DNA of 64,000 bases from NCBI RefSeq assembly GCF_900091415.1, contig NZ_FMHU01000001.1, positions 2,852,001-2,916,000 on the forward strand. Direction: 5' to 3'. Positions 46,945-54,170 of this stretch are shown one piece after another; the first letter of the stretch is position 1; each line of letters opens with the position of its first letter. The DNA comes from Micromonospora inyonensis. GTDB taxonomy: Bacteria > Actinomycetota > Actinomycetes > Mycobacteriales > Micromonosporaceae. A program made the translations under genes and the position numbers. The notes under the pieces were generated by a model. That model saw only the letters and a list, made by a program, of their open reading frames with translations, was not told the DNA's origin and did not search any database.

Positions 46945-48603
46945 ATGATGCGGACGACACGTGGCCGGCTGGTCCGGCCGACGGTGGCGGTGCTCGGGTC
47001 GGTCATCGTGGCGGCCTTCGGGCCCGTCACCCCGGCAGCCGCCGCGACACCCCACGCACTGCCTCCGGTGACCGCCCCGGCCCCGACCGCCGACGCCCCG
47101 GCTGGGGTGGCCGCCCCGGCCCGGGGCCACGGTCCGGCGACCGGCGACGCGCCGGTCGGGCAGGCGACGGTCACCCCGGTGGCCGACGCCTGGGTGGACA
47201 GCATGGACCCGGCGGCCAACCACGGCACCGGTGGCTACCTGAAGGTGGACGGCCTGCCCGTCGCGGTGGCGTACCTCCGCTTCGACGTGCGCGGCGTCGA
47301 CCCCGAACCATCCGCGCTGCTCCGCTTCCACGTCGAGACCGCCAGCAGCACCGGCGTGGAGGTCCGCGCGGTCGGCGACGAACCCTGGCAGGAGACGACC
47401 CTGACGTACCACGACGCGCCGCCCGTCGGCACGGTGGTCGGCAGCAGCGGGCCGGTCGAGGCCGGCACCTGGGTGTCGGTGGACGTCTCGGCGCTGGTCA
47501 GCGGCGACGGCCCGGTCACGTTCGCGTTGACCACGGGCAACGACACCGCCGTCCGGATCACCAGCCGGGAGGGGACGGCCAAGCCGGAACTGCTCGTGCC
47601 GGCTCCACCCCACCCGTCGCCGTACCTGGTCAGCCGGATCGGGTCGGTGACCTACCAGGCGGTCTCCCAGGTCACCGGGCACACCTACACCGGCCGGCTG
47701 AAGGCGGTGGTGGAGAGCGCGGTCACCGAACTCGACGGCCGGGGCGGCGGGACCGTCCAGTTCGGCGCTGGCACCTTCGACTTCGGCGCGGAGTTCCTCA
47801 AGCTCGTCCAGATCGACAACATCGTCTTCGCCGGGGCCGGCATGGACCTGACCCTCATCCGCAACTACAGCAGCGCCAGCGCCGACACCGAACCGTTCAA
47901 CACCAAGGGGGCGGTCGGGATGGTCGTCCGGGACCTCACCGTCGCGGCGGGCGGCCCGGCCCGGTCCACCAGCGACGCTCTCGACTTCGACGACGGTGTC
48001 GACGTGCTGGTGGAGCGGGTCCGGGTGAGCGCCGCCCGGGGCCGTGGCATCGTCTTCGACGGCAAGAACCAGGGCTGGAGTTCCACCGGGAACACCGTGC
48101 GGGACTGCATCATCACCGGCGCGGCCAGCGACGGCATCGAACTGCTCGCGGCCAGCCGCAACACGATCAGCGGCTGCCAGATCCACCACGTCGCCGGGCA
48201 CGGCATCCAGATCAACCGATCCTCGGCGGACGCCGACCAGCCGAACAAGACCTCCGACCGGAACGTGCTGACCGGGAACGTCATCGACGAGGCCGGCCTG
48301 GACGGCGTCAACGTCGACGGGGGAGAGGCCAACCAGATCCTGAACAACCGCGTCACCAACAGCTCCGCCGTCACGTCCGGCCGGGACGGCATCCGGATCA
48401 CCACTCCCACCGAGGTCGCCTGCGCCGAGAACATCGTCGCCGGCAACGTGGCCACCGACCACCAGGCGACCAAGACCCAGCGCTTCGGCCTGAACATCAC
48501 CACGAGCCGCTGCCTGGCCACCGTGGTCGGGCCGGGCAACGACTTCACCGGCAACCTCTCCGGTGGGATCCGCGACCTCGGCACCGGCACCGTCTACCAG
48601 TGA
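46945..48603 (+). CDS. Secreted right-handed beta-helix protein with DNRLRE domain
   Basis: A 552-residue exported protein: signal peptide (1-34), Pro/Ala-rich spacer, a DNRLRE-type carbohydrate-binding-like domain (about 70-210), and a parallel beta-helix (about 220-552). The helix has pectate-lyase-style turns (DGIELLAASRNTISGCQIHHVAGHGIQINRSS, NVLTGNVIDEAGLDGVNVDGG). Such proteins bind or cleave acidic or branched glycans. ATG 46945 follows GGTGAGGAGAAAAC; ATG 46948 is equally possible. A strong hairpin after the stop appears to end the glycan cluster. Confidence 0.85.
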   Translation: MMRTTRGRLVRPTVAVLGSVIVAAFGPVTPAAAATPHALPPVTAPAPTADAPAGVAAPARGHGPATGDAPVGQATVTPVADAWVDSMDPAANHGTGGYLKVDGLPVAVAYLRFDVRGVDPEPSALLRFHVETASSTGVEVRAVGDEPWQETTLTYHDAPPVGTVVGSSGPVEAGTWVSVDVSALVSGDGPVTFALTTGNDTAVRITSREGTAKPELLVPAPPHPSPYLVSRIGSVTYQAVSQVTGHTYTGRLKAVVESAVTELDGRGGGTVQFGAGTFDFGAEFLKLVQIDNIVFAGAGMDLTLIRNYSSASADTEPFNTKGAVGMVVRDLTVAAGGPARSTSDALDFDDGVDVLVERVRVSAARGRGIVFDGKNQGWSSTGNTVRDCIITGAASDGIELLAASRNTISGCQIHHVAGHGIQINRSSADADQPNKTSDRNVLTGNVIDEAGLDGVNVDGGEANQILNNRVTNSSAVTSGRDGIRITTPTEVACAENIVAGNVATDHQATKTQRFGLNITTSRCLATVVGPGNDFTGNLSGGIRDLGTGTVYQ

Positions 48604-48609
48604 CCCGTA

Positions 48610-48651
48610 CGCCGGAGGGGACCCTCGCCCGGCGGAGGATCCCCTCCGGCG
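48610..48651 (+). terminator. Hairpin terminator at the end of the glycan cluster
   Basis: A perfect 12-bp stem (CGCCGGAGGGGA at 48610-48621 and its complement at 48640-48651) lies 7 nt after the stop of the beta-helix gene. Confidence 0.7.
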
Positions 48652-48719
48652 ACCCACCCCGGCACCCGCGACCTCTCCCTGACCCGCTCCGAAGCCGGCC
48701 GTGGCCGTCGGCCGCCGGG

Positions 48720-48725
48720 TAGCGT
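48720..48725 (+). promoter_or_regulatory. -10 box for leaderless aldo/keto reductase gene
   Basis: TAGCGT lies 7 nt before the ATG at 48733 with no ribosome site between. Confidence 0.4.
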
Positions 48726-48732
48726 CGGGATC

Positions 48733-49701
48733 ATGCGCTACGTGCCGGTCGACACGCCCAAGCCCATTTCCAAGATTGGTCTCGGTACCTGGCAGTTCGG
48801 CTCCCGGGAGTGGGGCTACGGCCCGGAGTACGAGCAGCGGGCCGCGCAGATCGTCCGGCGGGCGCTCGACCTCGGGGTCACCCTCTTCGACACCGCCGAG
48901 CTCTACGGATTCGGCCGCAGCGAACGGATCCTCGGCGCGGCGCTCGGCAACGACCGGTCGACGGCCGTGGTGGCCACCAAGGTGTTCCCGGCGTTCCCGA
49001 TCGCTCCGGTCGTGCAGCAGCGGGCGGTCGCCTCGGCCGCCCGGCTCGGCGTCCACCACATCGACCTCTACCAGGTGCACCAGGCGAACCCGGTGGTCGG
49101 CGACCACACCACCATGCGCGGCATGCGCGCGTTGCAGGACGTCGGCCTGGTCGGCGAGGTGGGCGTGAGCAACTACAGCCTCCGCCGGTGGCAGTTCGCC
49201 GAGATCGCCCTCGGCCGGCGGGTGCTGAGCAACCAGGTCCGCTACAGCCTCGTCGACCGGGGCCCGGAGGACGACCTGCTGCCGTACGCCGAACGGACCG
49301 GCCGGATCGTGATGGCGTACAGCCCGCTCGCCCAGGGCTTCCTCTCCGGGCGGTACGACGCGGCGAACCCGCCGACCGGGGCGGTCCGCAGGGCGAACCC
49401 GTACTTCCTGCCGGAGAACCTGGAACGCGGGGCCGCGCTCGTCGACACGCTGCGCGAGGTGGCCGACGCGCACGACGCCACGCCCAGCCAGATCGCCCTC
49501 GCCTACCTGCTGCACCACCCGAACGTGGTGGCCATCCCCGGCGCGTCCAGCGTCGAGCAGATGGAACGCAACGCCGCCGCGGCCGAGATCGACCTCACCG
49601 ACGGCGAGTACGACGCCCTGCTCACCGCCGCCCGCAACTTCCAGCCGATCACCGGCCTGGCCGCGCTGCCCCGCCTCCTGAGGGCCCGTACCATCCGCTG
49701 A
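48733..49701 (+). CDS. Aldo/keto reductase
   Basis: A 322-residue NADPH-dependent TIM-barrel oxidoreductase. Conserved parts: LGTWQFG, TLFDTAELYGFGRSERILG with the catalytic Asp and Tyr, VVATKVF with the Lys, the DLYQVHQAN strand with His, and the cofactor segment IPGASSVEQMERNAAA. The substrate is unknown. Immediately after the stop lies a copy of the dispersed palindromic element. Confidence 0.92.
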   Translation: MRYVPVDTPKPISKIGLGTWQFGSREWGYGPEYEQRAAQIVRRALDLGVTLFDTAELYGFGRSERILGAALGNDRSTAVVATKVFPAFPIAPVVQQRAVASAARLGVHHIDLYQVHQANPVVGDHTTMRGMRALQDVGLVGEVGVSNYSLRRWQFAEIALGRRVLSNQVRYSLVDRGPEDDLLPYAERTGRIVMAYSPLAQGFLSGRYDAANPPTGAVRRANPYFLPENLERGAALVDTLREVADAHDATPSQIALAYLLHHPNVVAIPGASSVEQMERNAAAAEIDLTDGEYDALLTAARNFQPITGLAALPRLLRARTIR

Positions 49702-49760
49702 GGTGCCTGCAAGGGCCCCTTACTACCGCTTTTTGATAAGCAAGGGACCCCTGCAACCAC
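49702..49760. repeat. Dispersed palindromic element, copy 2
   Basis: GGTGCCTGCAAGGGCCCCTT and the partly complementary CAAGGGACCCCTGCAACCAC flank the loop ACTACCGCTTTTTGATAAG. The core arms match at 12 of 14 positions. It begins at the base after the aldo/keto reductase stop and shares the TACCGCTTTTTG loop with the copy at 12089. Confidence 0.75.
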
Positions 49761-49786
49761 ACCAGAGGCGGAACCCAGCTGATCCG

Positions 49787-49984
49787 TCAGCCACTGCGGG
49801 TGTCGTCGTCGGCTCCGGCCACGGCGTGCAGGTAGTCGCGGGCGGCGGCCACCGCCGGGCAGTCCGGCACCCGGCACACCGGACAGCGGCCGTCGGCAGC
49901 GGGCTGGTGGTCGCGGAGGATCCAGCGGGCGGTCAGGCTGAGCCGGTTGCGGATCTGGGCGAGAGACCGGAACGGCGCGATCAT
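49787..49984 (-). CDS. Small Cys-rich protein partner of XRE regulator
   Basis: A 65-residue protein starting MIAPFRSLAQIRNRLSLTARW, with a possible zinc-binding cluster in GRCPVCRVPDCPAVAAARDYL (C-x2-C-x4-C) and an acidic tail. It begins 1 nt after the XRE-regulator stop (TGAGATG), so the two are cotranslated. The function is unknown; a role as a small cofactor or sensor for the regulator is a guess. A longer upstream frame (to 50029) overlaps the regulator and is unlikely. Confidence 0.6.
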   Translation of the reverse strand: MIAPFRSLAQIRNRLSLTARWILRDHQPAADGRCPVCRVPDCPAVAAARDYLHAVAGADDDTRSG

Positions 49985-49985
49985 C

Positions 49986-51155
49986 TCAACCGATTCCGAG
50001 CGCCGAGGCCAGGCGCGTGACGCCGGCACCGGCGGGTCCGCCGCGCACGACCCCGGCGATCACCGTACGGGCGGCACGCCGGGCGCGGGTCTCGGCCGGC
50101 GCGATACCGTCCGCCTCGACCAGCAGGCGTCCGGCCCGGTCAAGGTCACCGAGCAGGAGGTACGCCCGCGCGGCATCGATCAGGTGCGCGGCCCGGTGCC
50201 CGGCGGGCAGCCGTGCCCATCCGCCCCGGCGGGTGACCTCCTCGTGCCGGGCGACCGCCTCCGCGACGTCGCCGAGGTCGACAGCCACCGCGACCCGGGC
50301 CAGGGCGACGGTGGTCGGGCCGAACGTCGTCCGGTGGTGGTCGTGACCGTCGCCGACCTGCTCGGCGAGGTCGGCCGCCCGGTCGGTCAGCGTCCGGACG
50401 CGATGTGCGTCACCGCAGGTCGCGGCGGCCAGGGCGGCTTCGAGCAGCAGCGTCCCGAGGACCGACAGGCGATCCGCCGGTGCCTTCTGCGGGGCCGGTG
50501 GTGCGATCCACCGGGCGGCGGTGACCGTCGCGGCGTGGGCGAGGCGACCCCGGCCGAGGGCCCGTAACGCCTGGCCCAGGGGAATCGCGGCGACGGCGGC
50601 CCGCAGCGGGTCGCCCCCGGCGGCGGTCATCGCCCGGTCCGCCGCGAGCCAGGCCAGGTCGGGTTCGCCGACCTTCACCAGCACGGACGCGGTGAGCCGG
50701 TACACCTGCACCAGCACCCCGGCCTCGTCGTGGCCGGTGCGCCGGGCGTCGCCGAGCAGGTCGGGCAGCAGCCGCAGCAGGTACGGATAGTCGGCGTGCT
50801 GGTAGGTCAACCAGGCGTGCCCGACCCGGCGGTCCAGCTCGGCGGGTGCTGGTATCGGCCGGAGGGCGGGCGGGCCGGGAGAAAGGTCGTGACGGGCGAG
50901 TGCGGCCCGCACCGCGTCGATCCCGTCGACGGCGGCGGTGACGGCCGGGGGTGCGGCGGTACGGCCGATCAGCACCGCCGGGTCGACGCGCAGCACCTCG
51001 GCGACGTCCTCGATCACCGATACCCGGTCCAGGGCGCGCACGCCCCGCTCCACCTTGTCCACCCAGCTCTTGGACTTTCCGAGCCGGTCGGCGAGCACCT
51101 GTTGCGTCATCCGCCGTCGAGCCCGCCACTGCGCCACCCGACGCCCGACCGGCAT
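49986..51155 (-). CDS. XRE-family regulator with TPR-like C-terminus
   Basis: A 389-residue protein. Residues 3-70 are an XRE helix-turn-helix (RRVAQWRARRRMTQQVLADRLGKSKSWVDKVERGVRALDRVSVIEDVAEVLRVDP). The rest is all-helical with TPR-like repeats (LYQ-like YRLTASVLVKVGEPDLAWLAADRAM; AARAYLLLGDLDRAGRLL), typical of actinomycete regulators that sense peptides or small molecules. ATG 51155 follows GGGGGTGAG. It has a TTA codon at 50565-50567. It is divergent from a mini-GntR gene and coupled to a 65-aa Cys-rich gene. Confidence 0.85.
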   Translation of the reverse strand: MPVGRRVAQWRARRRMTQQVLADRLGKSKSWVDKVERGVRALDRVSVIEDVAEVLRVDPAVLIGRTAAPPAVTAAVDGIDAVRAALARHDLSPGPPALRPIPAPAELDRRVGHAWLTYQHADYPYLLRLLPDLLGDARRTGHDEAGVLVQVYRLTASVLVKVGEPDLAWLAADRAMTAAGGDPLRAAVAAIPLGQALRALGRGRLAHAATVTAARWIAPPAPQKAPADRLSVLGTLLLEAALAAATCGDAHRVRTLTDRAADLAEQVGDGHDHHRTTFGPTTVALARVAVAVDLGDVAEAVARHEEVTRRGGWARLPAGHRAAHLIDAARAYLLLGDLDRAGRLLVEADGIAPAETRARRAARTVIAGVVRGGPAGAGVTRLASALGIG

Positions 51156-51658
51156 CTCACCCCCGCGCACGACACCACCACCGCGCGGAACCGGTCGTGA
51201 ACTGGGTCGACGACTCCGGCCAATGGCCACGGTTGACCGTCAGCCGCTGCTGGGCACGGCAGGGCAGCGGGGCCCCGCACCGGCCGATCCGCCGCCACCT
51301 CCACCACGACCAGACCGGCCGATGCCCTCCGACCGAGGCGATCAGGCGTCCTCTCGTTGCGTGTCGGCATTCAGCCGGTAATTTCCACCTCTCCCGTTGC
51401 CTGCTGAACCGGTCTGATTTGGTGCGGAAGGCCATGCGTTCTCCTGCCGGTCCGTTCTTGGACGCCGTGGATGCCCGTCCAGCGGAACGCCTGGCCAGGC
51501 ATCCACGGCGGTGGGGCCTCCGGCCGCCAAGCTGAGCGACCCCACGAGCAACTTAAGACGCAATGTGCGCATAGTCAACAGCTCATGACGCATGGCGTTG
51601 TAAGTCGGTCGCTACCTGTGATCTGCTTGGACCAGCCGCCAAGCTGGGAGCACCACGA
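51156..51658. other. Divergent regulatory region between XRE and GntR genes
   Basis: 503 nt without a convincing gene. It carries promoters for both directions. GCCGCCAAGCTG is repeated at about 51523 and 51635. The last 120 nt are lower in GC (GAGCAACTTAAGACGCAATGTGCGCATAGTCAACAG) and contain the palindrome TGCGCA. Confidence 0.4.
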
Positions 51659-51883
51659 ATGTCAGAAGCCGCTTACCTCCAGGTCGCCAGGGACATCCGC
51701 GACCAGATCAGCTCCGGTCGACTGAAGCCGGGCGACAAGTTGCCCTCCTTCTCCGCGCTCTGCGCGCACTACGACGTCAGCAACACCGTGATCCGGGCGG
51801 CCATGCTGCTGCTGAAAGCCGAGAAGCTGATCGACGGCCGCCAGGGCAAGGGCGTCTACGTGGTAGATCGATCGTCCGACTAG
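51659..51883 (+). CDS. Mini GntR-family DNA-binding protein
   Basis: A 74-residue protein consisting only of a GntR winged helix: YLQVARDIRDQISSGRLKPGDKLPSFSALCAHYDVSNTVIRAAMLLLKAEKLIDGRQGKGVYVV. The effector domain of normal GntR regulators is absent. Such mini-GntR proteins are common in Micromonospora and Streptomyces, often beside XRE regulators. It is divergent from the XRE gene, so the two may form a regulatory module. Confidence 0.85.
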   Translation: MSEAAYLQVARDIRDQISSGRLKPGDKLPSFSALCAHYDVSNTVIRAAMLLLKAEKLIDGRQGKGVYVVDRSSD

Positions 51884-51937
51884 GCGGAATCGGTGGTGGG
51901 CCGAGAACGCACCGGCTGACGATGGATGCCTCGAAGA

Positions 51938-52477
51938 TCATTGAACCGTTCGGTGGTCCCCCGTCAGGGCGAGGCGGAGGAAGAGGTACCGGGAGTGGTC
52001 CGGTCCCGGCCGGGACCCTCCGTCCGGTCGCCATCCGTACCGCTGGTAGAAGGCCAGCGCGCGGGTGTTGCGTTCCCAGACCTCGATGAGGCCAAGAGAC
52101 AGCCCGGCGTCCGCCAGGTAGTCGAGGAAGGTGCCGTGCAGGACGCCGCCGATGCCGTTTCCCCACCTGCCGGGAACGACGTGGATCTGGTAGAGCTGAC
52201 CGGCCCGGCTGGTGTCCGGGGCGGATTCGAGCGGCGGTCCCATCGCGGCCACGCCGACGATCTCGTGCCCGACCGTGGCACAGAGCACGCGTTTGTGGGG
52301 TGACTCGATCGCCTCGGTCCAACCGGTGCGCTGGTCCTCCCGTACCGTCGGAGTCTGGACGGCGTCGGCAGCCAGCCCGCCTGCCTGGTAGTACGCGAGC
52401 CGAGCCCGGGTGTGCAGGTCGACGATCTGCGCCAGGTCGGCGAGCATGGCGTACCGAGTGACGACCGGATCGTTCAT
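51938..52477 (-). CDS. GNAT N-acetyltransferase
   Basis: A 179-residue acetyltransferase with the acetyl-CoA-binding strand and loop QIHVVPGRWGNGIGGVLHGTFLDYLADAG and the following LGLIEVWERNTRALAFYQRYGW typical of the family. The substrate is unknown. It converges with the mini-GntR gene and is divergent from the AAA ATPase gene. Confidence 0.88.
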   Translation of the reverse strand: MNDPVVTRYAMLADLAQIVDLHTRARLAYYQAGGLAADAVQTPTVREDQRTGWTEAIESPHKRVLCATVGHEIVGVAAMGPPLESAPDTSRAGQLYQIHVVPGRWGNGIGGVLHGTFLDYLADAGLSLGLIEVWERNTRALAFYQRYGWRPDGGSRPGPDHSRYLFLRLALTGDHRTVQ

Positions 52478-52571
52478 GCTTGCACTCCCTGGGTGGCGGT
52501 CGATGTGGTGAACGTTGTGGGACGGATTTTCGACGTACGGCTCGTGCGACGGAACGTTCCCCAGCGTGAGC

Positions 52572-52577
52572 TAGCTT
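52572..52577 (+). promoter_or_regulatory. -10 box for leaderless MoxR-type gene
   Basis: TAGCTT lies 7 nt before the GTG at 52585 with no ribosome site between. Confidence 0.4.
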
Positions 52578-52584
52578 TGGTCGG

Positions 52585-54162
52585 GTGACTGCGCCTTCCC
52601 AGGTACCTCCGGTTCCCCCGGCCGATCTGCCCGGCACGCTCGGCGAGCTGCGCGCGGCCGGACACCAGCACCGTACGGTCAAGCAGGAACTTCGCGACAA
52701 CCTCCTCGCCCGGATGCGGACGGGCGGCGACCGCTTCCCCGGCATCGTCGGCTACGACGACACCGTACTGCCCGAGGTCGAGCGGGCGCTGCTCGCCGGA
52801 CACGACCTGGTGCTGCTCGGTGAGCGGGGCCAGGGCAAGACCCGGCTGATCCGGAGCCTCGCCGGGCTGCTCGACGAGTGGACGCCGGTGATCCCCGGTT
52901 CGGTGCTCAACGAGCACCCGATGCACCCGCTCACCCCGGCGTCCCGGACGGCGGTCGCCGAGGCCGGCGACGACCTGCCGATCGGCTGGCTGCACCGCTC
53001 GATGCGGTACGGCGAGAAGCTCGCCACCCCGGACACCAGCGTCGGCGACCTGATCGGCGACGTCGACCCGATCCGGATCGCCGAGGGCCGGTCGCTCGGT
53101 GACCCGGAGACCATCCATTTCGGATTGGTGCCCCGGACGAACCGGGGGATCTTCGCCGTCAACGAGCTGCCCGACCTGGCCGAACGGATCCAGGTGGCGC
53201 TGCTCAACGTGCTGGAGGAGCGGGACATCCAGGTCCGCGGCTACCAGCTCCGGCTGCCGCTGGACCTGCTCCTGGTGGCCAGCGCCAACCCGGAGGACTA
53301 CACCAACCGCGGCCGGATCATCACCCCGCTGAAGGACCGCTTCGGCGCGGAGATCCGTACCCACTACCCGCTGGACCTGGATCTGGAGCTGGCGCTGATC
53401 CGGCAGGAGGCGCAGCTCGTCGCCGAGGTGCCGGAGCACGTGCTGGAGGTGCTGGCCCGGTTCGCCCGGGTGGTGCGCGAGTCGCCCTCGGTCGACCAGC
53501 GATCCGGGGTCTCCGCCCGGTTCGCCATCGCCGCCGCCGAGACGGTGGCCGCTGTCGCCCTGCGCCGCGCCGGCCTGCTCGCCGCCTCCGCCTCCGCCTC
53601 CGCCTCCGCCTCCGCCTCCGCCCCTGGCTCCGCCCCCGGCCCGTCTGAGGTGCCTGCAGGGGCCCCCTCCTCATCAAAAAGCGGTAACAGGGGACCCCTC
53701 CTTCCACCTCAGCCACCCCGGCCAGCAGCTCTACCGACTCAGCCGGTGGCGCGTGTCGGGGACGCGGCGTCGGTGGTGAGCACGCTGCGGGGCAAGGTGG
53801 AGTTCGAGAGCGGCGAGGACGGCCGGGAGGCGGAGATCCTCGCCCACCTGCTGCGGACCGCCACCGCCGAGACGTTCCGCGCCCGGCTGGCCGGGATCGA
53901 CCTGTCCGGCTTCACCGCGCTGGTCGCCGACGACGCGGTCATCGAGACCGGTGAGCTGGTGGGGGCGACGGAACTGCTGGCCCAGGTGGGCACCATTCCG
54001 GGGCTGGCCAAGGTGCTGGACCGGCTCGGCCTGGGCGACGCGCCAACCCCGGACGAGGCCGCCGCCGGGGTCGAGTTCGTGCTGGAGGGGCTGCACCTGA
54101 CCCGTCGGCTCGGCAAGGACGTCACCGACGACGGTCGGACCCGCTACGGCGGCCAGGGCTGA
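52585..54162 (+). CDS. MoxR/ChlI-type AAA+ ATPase, Rv0958-like
   Basis: A 525-residue AAA+ ATPase of the MoxR / magnesium-chelatase group. Walker A GERGQGKT is at residues 79-86; the Walker B strand is GIFAVNELPDL (NE in place of DE); sensor 1 is in ASANPEDYTNRGRII. The next gene encodes a VWA protein; such pairs act as chaperone-like remodelling machines. Residues about 334-375 are a low-complexity linker: a run of CTCCGC hexamers encoding (AS)n, then a palindromic element of the dispersed family read in frame. The C-terminal domain resumes after it (ASVVSTLRGKVEFESGE). Confidence 0.85.
   Translation: MTAPSQVPPVPPADLPGTLGELRAAGHQHRTVKQELRDNLLARMRTGGDRFPGIVGYDDTVLPEVERALLAGHDLVLLGERGQGKTRLIRSLAGLLDEWTPVIPGSVLNEHPMHPLTPASRTAVAEAGDDLPIGWLHRSMRYGEKLATPDTSVGDLIGDVDPIRIAEGRSLGDPETIHFGLVPRTNRGIFAVNELPDLAERIQVALLNVLEERDIQVRGYQLRLPLDLLLVASANPEDYTNRGRIITPLKDRFGAEIRTHYPLDLDLELALIRQEAQLVAEVPEHVLEVLARFARVVRESPSVDQRSGVSARFAIAAAETVAAVALRRAGLLAASASASASASASAPGSAPGPSEVPAGAPSSSKSGNRGPLLPPQPPRPAALPTQPVARVGDAASVVSTLRGKVEFESGEDGREAEILAHLLRTATAETFRARLAGIDLSGFTALVADDAVIETGELVGATELLAQVGTIPGLAKVLDRLGLGDAPTPDEAAAGVEFVLEGLHLTRRLGKDVTDDGRTRYGGQG
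53584..53625 (+). repeat. CTCCGC hexanucleotide tandem repeat
   Basis: About seven copies of a CTCCGC-type hexamer encode an Ala-Ser run inside the MoxR-type gene. Changes in copy number would keep the frame, so it may vary in length between strains. Confidence 0.7.
53647..53710 (-). repeat. Dispersed palindromic element, copy 3, inside a coding gene
   Basis: The 64-bp element is in reverse orientation to copy 1; its loop reads GTTACCGCTTTTTGATGAGG on the minus strand. The arms (22 bp each, about 5 mismatches) include AGGGGTCCCCT-type cores. It lies in the linker of the MoxR-type ATPase and is translated without a stop as EVPAGAPSSSKSGNRGPLLP. Confidence 0.75.
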
Positions 54163-54170
54163 GCCCGGAC

